Part shown: positions 7,526 to 14,629 of the stretch, one piece after another
How positions within the stretch are numbered: the stretch's first letter is position 1
How the letters are laid out: each line of letters starts with the position of its first letter
Origin: a virus
Virus record (IMG/VR): IMGVR_UViG_3300036770_007636
Span: 1 to 24,162 of that record
Strand: one strand, 5' to 3'
Length of the DNA stretch: 24,162 nt
Notes under the pieces: model-generated
Database searches by the model: none
Seen by the model: only the letters and a program-made list of their open reading frames with translations
Told to the model about the DNA's origin: nothing
Made by a program: the position numbers and the translations under genes

Positions 7526-9176
7526 CGTCGTATTCTTCTCTTTTAGATTCCATTACATAATCTAATCCGAGTTCTTCAGCAAATCTCTTGAGATCTTCTT
7601 CTGAAAATTGATGTCCAAAGCTATCTTCATCATCTTCATCTAGAAGAGCTTCGATGTTTTTTGTGATTTTAGAATTATGTCTTCTGTCTTCTAATTGTTC
7701 ATCTCTAGAAACATCAACAACATTTTTCTTTCTAGTTTCAGAAAGGATTTGTTCTTGATTCATTTCTTTTTTAGAAGCAGTGATGTTTTTATCTAATTGA
7801 TGAATAATTGAATCTTTTGGCTCATCTTTATCCTTGTTCAATTCATCTCTGTAATTGATGGGATTTTTGGCATCAACGTTTAATTGATCAGCGTAAGATT
7901 CTTCCATTTCGCCACGATGAGTGTAAAGACCATCAGAGTCAAGCTGTTCTTCTCTTGTCTCTTCTGTTTCAGATTCTTTATTGTTCAATCTTCTCAAAAG
8001 CATTTCAAGATAATCAGTGCCCTTTTGATCTTTTCTTGGTAATTGAGAATCTATTGTTTTATTTGAGTCAGTTTGAGCTTGTTTTGGGCGCATAACTGGC
8101 TTATCGCCTTGTTGATGACCGTAAGCAGATTGTTTTGCATCGGACAATTGTTTTTCTCTAGAATCATCGACATTTTGTTTGCCTCTGATTTTATTTGCGC
8201 CTCTGTCTGAATTATCAAATCTAGCTTCAAATCCAATTTCACCTTCTGTAAGTTTTTTGGATCTTTCACCTTCTTTGAGTTCAAGGGCATTAGCTTCATT
8301 GTCTGGATGCTTATGAACATCTAATCTTGCCATAACTTCATCATGAGATTGGAATGCTACTTTGAGCCAATCTTGATATGCACAAGTGACATGACCTTCT
8401 TTATCAATTCTTGAGTCAATACAATTTTCACGACACTTAGAAATTTCCATAGGAATTGGAGCTTTATAACCTTGGAATTTACCTTTAGGGCAAAGTAAAA
8501 ATGGTTCATTTGCCTGAGTAAATAAAGATGTATATGCTACTCTTCTGTTTTCTTTTGGTGTAACTTCTGAATACCAGTTGTGTAAATAATTTGCAACTTT
8601 GGTTGTTTGCAATTTATCACCTGACAACACAACATTTCTAGCTTTTTCAAGTTTGGCAATTCTCAATGAAGTTGATGTAAATTTTGCAAGCTTGTCTAAA
8701 GTATTGATGGCTTCAATTTGCCAATATCCAGCAGATTTATCTGTAGTTTTATATGCAACTCTTTCTAATCTGGCTGCTTCATTATCTTTATTTAAAAAGT
8801 TTTGTAAAGCCATATAGGCATAACGAAGAGTATTTCTTTCTTCTGCTAATTTGATATTATTGAGTTTACTAAAAGCGTGATGTAAATGATGATGTGCTTC
8901 TTTTTCAGGGAGAGCGACAACTTTGACAATATGTTCAGGGCCACCCATATTTCTAAATGCTGAAATTACTGGATCATCACCAAAATCATTCATATCTAAA
9001 ACGTGAAAAGGAGAAGACATTGGCATAGAATCACCATCTCCAAGTCCAGAAAGGGTATCTTGAAGCATGCTGAGTAATCCTGTACCGCCAATCAATGGTT
9101 TTTTGTCCATAATCTCTTGAATTTTATTAGGATCGTGAGTCTCGTATGTTGCTTTGATTTTATATCCTTTATCCAT
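7515..9176 (-). CDS. Unknown head-module protein with Cys4 cluster and REKQL-type repeats, 553 aa
   Basis: Family not recognised. The N-terminal 280 residues look folded: a His-rich helix (HHHLHHAF, 95-102), helices to about 200, then a four-Cys cluster (C229, C248, C252, C265) ending in CAYQDWLKVAF, which could bind zinc or another metal. Residues about 285-520 are very charged and low in hydrophobics, with a degenerate repeat: REKQL (340-344), REEQL (408-412), YADQL (428-432), YRDEL (442-446), IIHQL (457-461), RDEQL (491-495). The C-terminus is acidic (LLDEDDEDSF). The gene starts 2 nt after the stop of its upstream neighbour. The repeats match those in the protease, pointing to a shared partner or processing event during head assembly (inference). 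Confidence 0.8.
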   Translation of the reverse strand: MDKGYKIKATYETHDPNKIQEIMDKKPLIGGTGLLSMLQDTLSGLGDGDSMPMSSPFHVLDMNDFGDDPVISAFRNMGGPEHIVKVVALPEKEAHHHLHHAFSKLNNIKLAEERNTLRYAYMALQNFLNKDNEAARLERVAYKTTDKSAGYWQIEAINTLDKLAKFTSTSLRIAKLEKARNVVLSGDKLQTTKVANYLHNWYSEVTPKENRRVAYTSLFTQANEPFLLCPKGKFQGYKAPIPMEISKCRENCIDSRIDKEGHVTCAYQDWLKVAFQSHDEVMARLDVHKHPDNEANALELKEGERSKKLTEGEIGFEARFDNSDRGANKIRGKQNVDDSREKQLSDAKQSAYGHQQGDKPVMRPKQAQTDSNKTIDSQLPRKDQKGTDYLEMLLRRLNNKESETEETREEQLDSDGLYTHRGEMEESYADQLNVDAKNPINYRDELNKDKDEPKDSIIHQLDKNITASKKEMNQEQILSETRKKNVVDVSRDEQLEDRRHNSKITKNIEALLDEDDEDSFGHQFSEEDLKRFAEELGLDYVMESKREEYDDVV

Positions 9177-9178
9177 AA

Positions 9179-10165
9179 TTATTTACCCAATCCTAAATTT
9201 GATAATTCTTCTTTATCAAAACCTCTATCGGCAAGAGCTGCTCTAATTTGCTTTAATTCTTCGCTAACGCCTTTCTTATCAGCAGCATCTTTAAAATCAC
9301 CTTGCTTAGTTGTTTTAGAATAATCTTGTAAATCCATAAGGAAACAAGCTCTCATAATTAATTCGGCGGTAGATCTTTTTTCAAAGTTTGGTTTTGAATC
9401 GTAATTCAAGGCAGCAGTTTTGACTTTGGCATCTTTTTTGGCTTCATCAACTTCGCCTGTGTCATTGATTTTTTTAACAGTTTTCTTAAGATCTTCTTTT
9501 TCTTCTTTTACTTCTTGATCTTTTTTTACCAATTTATCTAGATCAACAACATTTGCTTTTTTTTCTGGTTTTTCGTCTTTATTTTTGCCTTGCTCTAATT
9601 TTTTGTTATATTCTTTAACAATATCAACAGCACGTTCAATTGTTTCTTTATTCCAATACTTGAGCTTTGAAATGTATCTTACAATATCGTTTTTTTCGAC
9701 ACCGTGATCAAGCAATTTACCCACTTTACCCATTAAAACACGGAATGGATTGCCTCTAGTTTTCTTTTTCTTTTTGACCTGTGCTGTTTTGGAATTGTTG
9801 TACACGTTCTTAGCCTCGGATAAATAAGTTTGTTCAATCTTATTTGCTATATCTATATAGCTTGGATCTAATTCTTGAGTAATTGGATCTTTTGTTCTGG
9901 TTCTATTGTCATTGGACATAATAAGTGCTTTAGATAATTTATATAGTTGATGTCTCAAGTTATTATCTTGCACTCTGTCTGCTATCAACGTTACTTCATT
10001 TGAAAATTCAGCAAAGTTTTCACTAGCAGATTTAATTTTATTCATCAACTGCCTCATTTCGTTTTTAGTAACACCTTCAACATTCTCACCGTTTAATGGA
10101 ATATTATTTATTCCATTGGCAGGATTCGAGGCTAAAGGCGGTTGAATTTGAGACAGTTTATCCAT
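9179..10165 (-). CDS. Unknown Lys-rich, coiled-coil-like protein, 328 aa
   Basis: Family not recognised. Helix-rich and highly charged. There is a KKKKKTRG patch at about 132-139, followed by NPFRVLMGKVGKLLDHGVEKNDIVRYISKLKYW, which looks like a small helical domain. A long Lys/Glu-rich, probably coiled-coil or disordered stretch covers about 195-250. [KR]-T-A motifs occur in NSKTAQ and KVKTAA. The start codon shares one base with the upstream stop (TAATG), so translation is probably coupled. The basic patches would suit contact with nucleic acid or an acidic partner, such as the acidic neighbour downstream; that is inference. Confidence 0.8.
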   Translation of the reverse strand: MDKLSQIQPPLASNPANGINNIPLNGENVEGVTKNEMRQLMNKIKSASENFAEFSNEVTLIADRVQDNNLRHQLYKLSKALIMSNDNRTRTKDPITQELDPSYIDIANKIEQTYLSEAKNVYNNSKTAQVKKKKKTRGNPFRVLMGKVGKLLDHGVEKNDIVRYISKLKYWNKETIERAVDIVKEYNKKLEQGKNKDEKPEKKANVVDLDKLVKKDQEVKEEKEDLKKTVKKINDTGEVDEAKKDAKVKTAALNYDSKPNFEKRSTAELIMRACFLMDLQDYSKTTKQGDFKDAADKKGVSEELKQIRAALADRGFDKEELSNLGLGK

Positions 10166-10980
10166 TAATCAATATCATCAAAGTTTATGTCAATACTATT
10201 ATAAATTTCATTAATAGTTTTTGCTCTTGATTGAGCTTTGTTGTTCATATCACTTTGTATATTTTTCTTGATTGCCATTCTTTCGTTTCTAATCTTCTCT
10301 TGATTAGCAATTCTCATTGACTCACGATTGTCCAGAGCAGATGGATCAATCATTCCAAATGTTGAATTGAATTCATTGTCTGAAGATGTTCTTAAGATAG
10401 AATGTGCTCTTGATGAAACAACTGAAGATTGTCTCAAGTTATTGATTTGGCTTTCTTCCCAAGCTTTATGACGAGATGCTTTAGCTTCTCTTGCTCTTTG
10501 ATTTTCAATAATTGATTGTTCACTAGTTGAAGATTGTGAATTTAAGAATTCTTCTGAAATTGCAATCATATCTGGGTTGAAAATAGATGCTGACCTTGAA
10601 AGCATAGCATTCATATATTCATCTGCCGAAAATGCTTTTAATCCACTTGTAGTTGTTCTTGCATTTTCACCTTGATCAAATTGTGAACCAGCTCTTCTAA
10701 TAGCACCAAAATCTTGTGAAAGAATTCTATCTTCAATTGTGGTGTCTCTTAGATCTTGATAAGTAGATGCACCTTGAATCTTTTCCCAAGATTTGTTGAT
10801 TGTGTTAGCTTCTTTTGTAAAACCAATATTTTGTTTAGAAATTGATTGTCTATTTGCAGTTGAATTTCTCTTTAACTCAGCGTATGGATCTTCTTCAACT
10901 TCAACTTGAGCGCCAATAAATCTCTTTTCCAAAAATGATGGAATGTTTTCGATTTCTGATACTTTTCTAAATCTGCTCAT
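10165..10980 (-). CDS. Unknown Ser/Asn-rich protein, 271 aa
   Basis: Family not recognised. The protein is polar, rich in Ser, Asn, Arg and Glu, with no Cys cluster and no membrane segment. The middle and C-terminal parts (about 150-265) look helical and charged (ENQRAREAKASRHKAWEES; NQEKIRNERMAIKKNIQSD). It ends with an acidic tail, SIDINFDDID. An AGGA Shine-Dalgarno sequence lies 9 nt before the ATG. The gene follows the strong hairpin at 11005-11046, so it may be expressed at a different level from the gene upstream of it. Confidence 0.8.
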   Translation of the reverse strand: MSRFRKVSEIENIPSFLEKRFIGAQVEVEEDPYAELKRNSTANRQSISKQNIGFTKEANTINKSWEKIQGASTYQDLRDTTIEDRILSQDFGAIRRAGSQFDQGENARTTTSGLKAFSADEYMNAMLSRSASIFNPDMIAISEEFLNSQSSTSEQSIIENQRAREAKASRHKAWEESQINNLRQSSVVSSRAHSILRTSSDNEFNSTFGMIDPSALDNRESMRIANQEKIRNERMAIKKNIQSDMNNKAQSRAKTINEIYNSIDINFDDID

Positions 10981-11004
10981 GTTTGTATTTCCTGCTCTTA
11001 CTTT

Positions 11005-11046
11005 TCAAGAATGTCCCAGGGCAGAGCCCTGGGACCATCATCTTGA
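11005..11046 (-). other. Strong GC-rich hairpin in the 3' untranslated segment
   Basis: A perfect 10-bp stem (11013-11022 with 11026-11035, core TCCCAGGGC) has a 3-nt loop. It is extended, after an asymmetric internal loop, by six more pairs (11005-11010 with 11041-11046). There is no U-tract after it on the minus strand (ATTCTTGAAAAG), so it is not a standard intrinsic terminator. A 3'-end stabiliser, a processing site or an attenuator are possible. It is the most GC-rich hairpin seen in the window. Confidence 0.7.
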
Positions 11047-11050
11047 GGAG
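11041..11050. repeat. Left copy of an inverted repeat flanking the 362-aa gene (anti-Shine-Dalgarno)
   Basis: The plus strand reads TCTTGAGGAG; the minus-strand mRNA therefore carries CUCCUCAAGA soon after the stop at 11059. It is exactly complementary to the ribosome-binding region of the same gene at 12159-12168. Four to eight bases further out a second matching block (AATTA) extends the similarity. Confidence 0.8.
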
Positions 11051-11058
11051 TGTAATTA

Positions 11059-12147
11059 TTACTTGTCGTATTTCTTAGTGAAGAGTGCATCAATCCACTC
11101 TTGATCACCATAACCGAGTTCGTTCTTCCAGTAATCAATAATTCTGGAATAGTCTGCGTCTGAAAGTGTTGCAACTTTGATCATCGAAGAAGCTGCAGCA
11201 ACCTTTACATTGGTTTCAAGATCAGAAGCAAGAACATTTTTGATATCGGACAATTTGTCAACTGCAGGAGCTGATGTTTCACCTAATCTAGCATTTACAT
11301 ATTCAACTGGGAAACCTTCTGCAATTGCCTTAGCAGCAAATGCTTGTCTTGCAGCAGATGAGAATGCTTTAGCTTCTTTCATTTCTGAATCAGATGATGC
11401 ATATCCACATGCTTCGCAATCCTTGCCAGCATACTTCTCGCCACATTTTTCGCAAGTTTTGTCCATAGATGCTTCTTTATCATCTTCCATCTTTGCAGCA
11501 ACTTTTTGAACCAATGCTTCTCTGTAAGCTCTTCTTTGTGCAAGCTTTAAATTGGTTTCTTGTTGTGCTTGAACTTGGCGCTCAATCTTGCCAGCCAATC
11601 TTACTCTTCTTTCATGGCGAGCAGCAAGAATAGCATCCTTGAGATCTTCATCGCCAGCAGCGATTGCAGCTTCTACTGCTTCAGCAGACAATTGTGATGC
11701 ATGATTGAAATGGAATGCTTTCTTTTCAGACTTAGACTTAGGGCCTTTTCTCTTCATAGGACCTTTATCTTTTTCGTCACATTCGCAAGGATCACAATCG
11801 CAATCTGGGCACTTTTCAGAATCTTCATCATCAGATTCTGCTGTCTTGCCCTTGCCGTTTTCTTCCATCCACTTTTTCAAACCTTCTGGAAGACCTTTCT
11901 TAGCTTCTTTGCTCCAACCAGCCTTGTGGTCCATTGCAGCTTCATGATCTTCATGATCTTCGCCTTGCAATCTGTCAACTTCTTCATCACCAATAGCATC
12001 AATAAGAGCTTTGAGACCCTTGTTCTCTTTTGGCTCTTTTGCCTCGGCTAATCTTTGGTTAAAGTTGTCCCAGTCAATTCCTTGGAAAACCAAGTCAGAA
12101 TCAAGAGGATCTTCTTGAAATCTGTTTGGGAAAATTCTATCTGCCAT
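11059..12147 (-). CDS. Probable highly expressed head-module protein with two Cys clusters, 362 aa
   Basis: Family not recognised. The N-terminus (1-100) is acidic with HEDHEAAMDH. A compact Cys cluster follows (C113, C116, C118, C121, C123), then a basic patch (KRKGPKSKSEKK), a long Ala-rich helical region (150-222), a zinc ribbon (C232, C235, C244, C247) and Ala-rich helices. The end, DYWKNELGYGDQEWIDALF, looks like a conserved small domain. Base composition is visibly richer in G+C than the neighbours. The start has the strongest ribosome site of the window (TTGAGGAG, 10 nt before the ATG), and the gene is isolated by a hairpin downstream. These features suggest abundant synthesis, for example as a structural or scaffold-like protein, but the identity remains open. 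Confidence 0.85.
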   Translation of the reverse strand: MADRIFPNRFQEDPLDSDLVFQGIDWDNFNQRLAEAKEPKENKGLKALIDAIGDEEVDRLQGEDHEDHEAAMDHKAGWSKEAKKGLPEGLKKWMEENGKGKTAESDDEDSEKCPDCDCDPCECDEKDKGPMKRKGPKSKSEKKAFHFNHASQLSAEAVEAAIAAGDEDLKDAILAARHERRVRLAGKIERQVQAQQETNLKLAQRRAYREALVQKVAAKMEDDKEASMDKTCEKCGEKYAGKDCEACGYASSDSEMKEAKAFSSAARQAFAAKAIAEGFPVEYVNARLGETSAPAVDKLSDIKNVLASDLETNVKVAAASSMIKVATLSDADYSRIIDYWKNELGYGDQEWIDALFTKKYDK

Positions 12148-12158
12148 AATTAATTTTT

Positions 12159-12168
12159 CTCCTCAAGA
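12159..12168 (-). promoter_or_regulatory. Shine-Dalgarno region of the 362-aa gene, right copy of the inverted repeat
   Basis: The minus strand reads TCTTGAGGAG, with GAGGAG as a near-perfect ribosome site. The same gene's 3' untranslated segment contains the exact complement at 11041-11050, so the mRNA could occlude its own ribosome site or circularise. Confidence 0.75.
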
Positions 12169-12225
12169 AAAAATACATTAAGAAAATTTCTAAATTTAAT
12201 GCTCAAATTCCTTTAATGCATCCAT

Positions 12226-12528
12226 TTATGTTTTTTTACTGAAAATTACTTTCTTGCCCTTCAAAAACAATTTATCTCCAACACCGATGCCTAATTTTTT
12301 GAACAATCCTTTATTTGCTTCTACAACAAATACAACGCTGTTCGAATCAGGAGATACAGATTTAGGGTCATCTGCTTCCATATCTTTAATATCAACAATC
12401 TTATAATTTTTATCCAAAAATGCTAGAGAAAGTGGAAAAGAAACATTTTTATTCCAAAATGAATAGCAATCTGGATAATCAAAAGTAAAAAATGCTACTT
12501 CATAATCATCCAAAGGTTCGGCATCCAT
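12226..12528 (-). CDS. DUF192 domain protein, true 5' end uncertain
   Basis: The first available ATG gives 100 aa beginning MDAEPLDDYEVAFFTF. The protein matches DUF192: SFWNKNVSFPLSLAFLDKNYKIVDI corresponds to the family's F-W-M-K-N…P-L-D-I-A-F-L-D core, and the end (VVFVVEANKGLFKKLGIGVGDKL) to its E-V-N-x-G…G-I-x-x-G-D signature. However, the family's first strand and the G-L-M turn are encoded upstream of this ATG (RFVADTDKLRTKGLM, 12526-12570). That segment has no ATG, GTG or TTG and is in frame with the previous gene across its TGA stop at 12607. Either the TGA is read through, or an error or mutation has hidden the start. The molecular function of DUF192 is not established. The gene lies inside the late head operon. 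Confidence 0.75.
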   Translation of the reverse strand: MDAEPLDDYEVAFFTFDYPDCYSFWNKNVSFPLSLAFLDKNYKIVDIKDMEADDPKSVSPDSNSVVFVVEANKGLFKKLGIGVGDKLFLKGKKVIFSKKT

Positions 12529-12609
12529 TAAACCTTTAGTACGTAATTTATCTGTATCTGCTACAAACCTAACATCGAATTCATCACGGAATTCTTTGTT
12601 AGTGAGTCA
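12529..12609 (-). other. In-frame TGA plus 26 open codons joining the 163-aa gene to DUF192
   Basis: Reading on from the 163-aa gene in the same frame gives VGS, TGA, then LTNKEFRDEFDVRFVADTDK and RTKGLM, which completes the DUF192 fold. No usable start codon lies between. A read-through product would be 290 aa. The context after the stop is TGA CTC. Confidence 0.7.
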
Positions 12610-13098
12610 AGAACCTACTTTTCTAAATTTATTTGAAGATGCTTTTACACTTCTTGCTTCTTCAAGATCAAATCTATCTTTTGTTCTTTGTTTTCTAAAT
12701 TCATTAACATTATCAGTGCTTAAATAATGATCACGTAATGCTAATTTTGCTCTTTCAGTTAATTCTACAGATCTTCCATATCCAGTAAGCAATCCTGCAG
12801 TCTTAAGAGCTAAAAGATCATTGTCAGAAATTTCAGTAGGTACACCACAAACTTTGCTGTCTTTATGTAAAGCAACATAACTAGCTGCAGTAACTAATTC
12901 ATCAGTGTTGGCATCAATTGTTTTAAGCATATCTAAGTACTTTTCACTTAATTTTGCTGCTTCAATTTTCTTTGGCGCTTGTGAGACTCCAAGAAGTTGA
13001 ATTTGAATATCTGAAAGTCCAAGACCTTCCATTGATGGTCCGTCAAATAATTCTGCATGTAAATCTAAAGAATGAACTGGTTTGATTGGTATAGGCAT
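12607..13098 (-). CDS. Unknown head-module protein, 163 aa, ends in the TGA before DUF192
   Basis: Family not recognised. Mostly helical; residues about 108-126 (GRSVELTERAKLALRDHYL) could be the end of a small winged-helix-like domain. A single Cys (C84) is present. The C-terminus (KASSNKFRKVGS) is basic. The ATG has an AAGGA site 8 nt upstream and follows the preceding gene by 11 nt. It is one of only two genes here ending in TGA; most others end in TAA. The reading frame continues beyond the TGA into the DUF192 domain, so this may be the N-terminal part of a longer product. Confidence 0.8.
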   Translation of the reverse strand: MPIPIKPVHSLDLHAELFDGPSMEGLGLSDIQIQLLGVSQAPKKIEAAKLSEKYLDMLKTIDANTDELVTAASYVALHKDSKVCGVPTEISDNDLLALKTAGLLTGYGRSVELTERAKLALRDHYLSTDNVNEFRKQRTKDRFDLEEARSVKASSNKFRKVGS

Positions 13099-13109
13099 AA
13101 TTTAATTCC

Positions 13110-13568
13110 TTATCTGTTTGGTATTCTGTTTTTCCAAGAATTTCCCTCATCAACATTTTTCTGATATGTTTCTTCCCAGGAAAACTTATCGTTCAAATCA
13201 TCACCGCTATGAATCGCCATTGAAGGACTTGATGCTGGATTACCTGGATCTACGTAAGCTGGTCCTGGAACATTATCTGGACCATGTAATTGACCCTCTA
13301 TATTTTGTCCATCTTCCTCGCCACCTAAGTCACGATACTCAGGTACTCTTTTTCTAGGATTGATTTTTTGTCGCCAAAAATCATTTTGTTTGTATTCTTC
13401 TTCAAGCTCCTCATATGGAACTAAAGATACATTAGGCGACTGTGTTACTGATTGCTGAGGGTAATATTGAGCAATCTTTTCAAACAAACTATCTGCATTT
13501 GAATAATGCCCAGTTTTGTCTAATCTTGAACAGACTTTGATTAATGTTTGAATTGATTTTGCATCCAT
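13110..13568 (-). CDS. Unknown small hydrophilic protein, 152 aa
   Basis: Family not recognised. The first 35 residues (SIQTLIKVCSRLDKTGHYSNADSLFEKIAQ) form a short helical hairpin-like domain. The remaining two thirds are polar and Pro/Gly/Asp-rich, likely disordered (GQNIEGQLHGPDNVPGPAYV). The leader at 13569-13602 is 34 nt long and closely resembles the leader of the next gene upstream, including AAGAACAAAT before the ATG. Its place between terminase and portal suggests a packaging or head-assembly role (inference). Confidence 0.75.
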   Translation of the reverse strand: MDAKSIQTLIKVCSRLDKTGHYSNADSLFEKIAQYYPQQSVTQSPNVSLVPYEELEEEYKQNDFWRQKINPRKRVPEYRDLGGEEDGQNIEGQLHGPDNVPGPAYVDPGNPASSPSMAIHSGDDLNDKFSWEETYQKNVDEGNSWKNRIPNR

Positions 13569-13602
13569 AATTTGTTCTTATTAAATAAACCTTAACTTAC
13601 CT
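13569..13602 (-). repeat. Duplicated 34-nt intergenic leader, copy 1
   Basis: On the minus strand this leader begins AGGTAAGTT directly after a TAA stop and ends TTATTTAATAAGAACAAATT before the ATG. The spacer at 14596-14629 has the same length and the same start and end blocks. Confidence 0.6.
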
Positions 13603-14595
13603 TTATAAGCTATGTCCACCAATTCCATAAAAAGCAGATCCATCATAAACTTCTTCTATGCCTTTATCTTCTTTATTAGTAGGATCTATGTAATCTGCAT
13701 ATGTTGTATCTTTTTTCTTGGGATTCAATGCCTGTTCTGTAGTCATGTAAGGATTTGATTCTTTTAATGTTTCTGACTTTGGAGCTATATCTTTTGGTGC
13801 ATGAACATTTGCTTTACCATCTGGATCAGGATAGGTAAGAATAGTATCCTTGAGTTCGTACTCCATAAAACCATCATGGTCAGGAGTGTTAACAGTCATT
13901 AAGTCCTGAATATATCCATCAAAATCTTCACCATGAGTTAATATTGGAGTTTTACCAATAGGAGCATATGAAAATTGTTTTTCATCAAATTGATTGCGTT
14001 CTTCAGGATATTCATCAGTAATTCTGTTTCTTCTTCTTACTGAATAATCTTCAGCAACACGATTAATTACTTCGTCAGATATAGCAAAATGTAATCTTGA
14101 AGGTTTATCAGGATCTTTGTAATCAACTCTGTCATATTTATAATCTTTGTTGTATTTATGACGATTTTCTAAAGATTGCTCCATAGTCATCATATGTTCA
14201 TCTTTAGGTCTGTAATGTTCTTTTATATATGCTGGACTATTTTTCATCAAGTCAGAAGCAGCATTTTCGAGTGATTTTTTATAATTATGAAGTTGAGCTC
14301 TAAATTTCGCTCTCATTCTTTCTTCAGGAGTTAATTCATAAGGAATTAAATCTTCATAATTTTTATGTTGAGGAGTAAGCCTCGACTCAAGATTAACATC
14401 TCTTGTGTCTGGTTCTAAATGAGTTCTTCTAAGCAATTTATCAAAACTAGCATCTTCATCTACGTAAAGATTAATCTCATGACCACCTCTATTTGATCCA
14501 CCACGACCAATAGGGCTTCCACCAGGCTGATAGGGAGACCCATTACCTCCACCGCCTACACCACCAAATTGAGCTGTTCTGATATTGTTAGACAT
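13603..14595 (-). CDS. Unknown protein after the large terminase, 330 aa
   Basis: Family not recognised. The N-terminus is MSNNIRTAQ followed by a Gly-rich segment (10-38). The rest is very charged (Asp, Glu, Lys, Arg, Tyr), with a helical region at about 88-120 (ELTPEERMRAKFRAQLHNYK) and many Tyr-Asp-Pro combinations in the C-terminal half. There are no Cys residues and no membrane segment. It carries one IRTAQ motif near the start. The gene begins 34 nt after the terminase stop, with the duplicated leader and no clear Shine-Dalgarno sequence. Immediate linkage to the terminase hints at a packaging-associated role, which I cannot confirm. Confidence 0.8.
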   Translation of the reverse strand: MSNNIRTAQFGGVGGGGNGSPYQPGGSPIGRGGSNRGGHEINLYVDEDASFDKLLRRTHLEPDTRDVNLESRLTPQHKNYEDLIPYELTPEERMRAKFRAQLHNYKKSLENAASDLMKNSPAYIKEHYRPKDEHMMTMEQSLENRHKYNKDYKYDRVDYKDPDKPSRLHFAISDEVINRVAEDYSVRRRNRITDEYPEERNQFDEKQFSYAPIGKTPILTHGEDFDGYIQDLMTVNTPDHDGFMEYELKDTILTYPDPDGKANVHAPKDIAPKSETLKESNPYMTTEQALNPKKKDTTYADYIDPTNKEDKGIEEVYDGSAFYGIGGHSL

Positions 14596-14629
14596 AATGA
14601 TTTGTTCTTATAAATAAAAAAATTTACCT
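14596..14629 (-). repeat. Duplicated 34-nt intergenic leader, copy 2
   Basis: On the minus strand this starts AGGTAAATT after the terminase TAA and ends TTATAAGAACAAATCATT before the ATG. It matches the spacer at 13569-13602 in length and in both end blocks, while the middle differs. Confidence 0.6.

Noticed and set aside
11177-12051. Plus-strand frames up to 116 codons opposite the 362-aa gene
   Set aside because: They lie antisense to a well-supported gene and mirror its Ala/Lys codon bias.
12607-12609. General recoding of TGA as tryptophan in late genes
   Set aside because: Other late frames are intact without in-frame TGA, the Trp codons I checked are TGG, and the PurA-like gene ends at a TGA in a sensible place. 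Any recoding would be site-specific.
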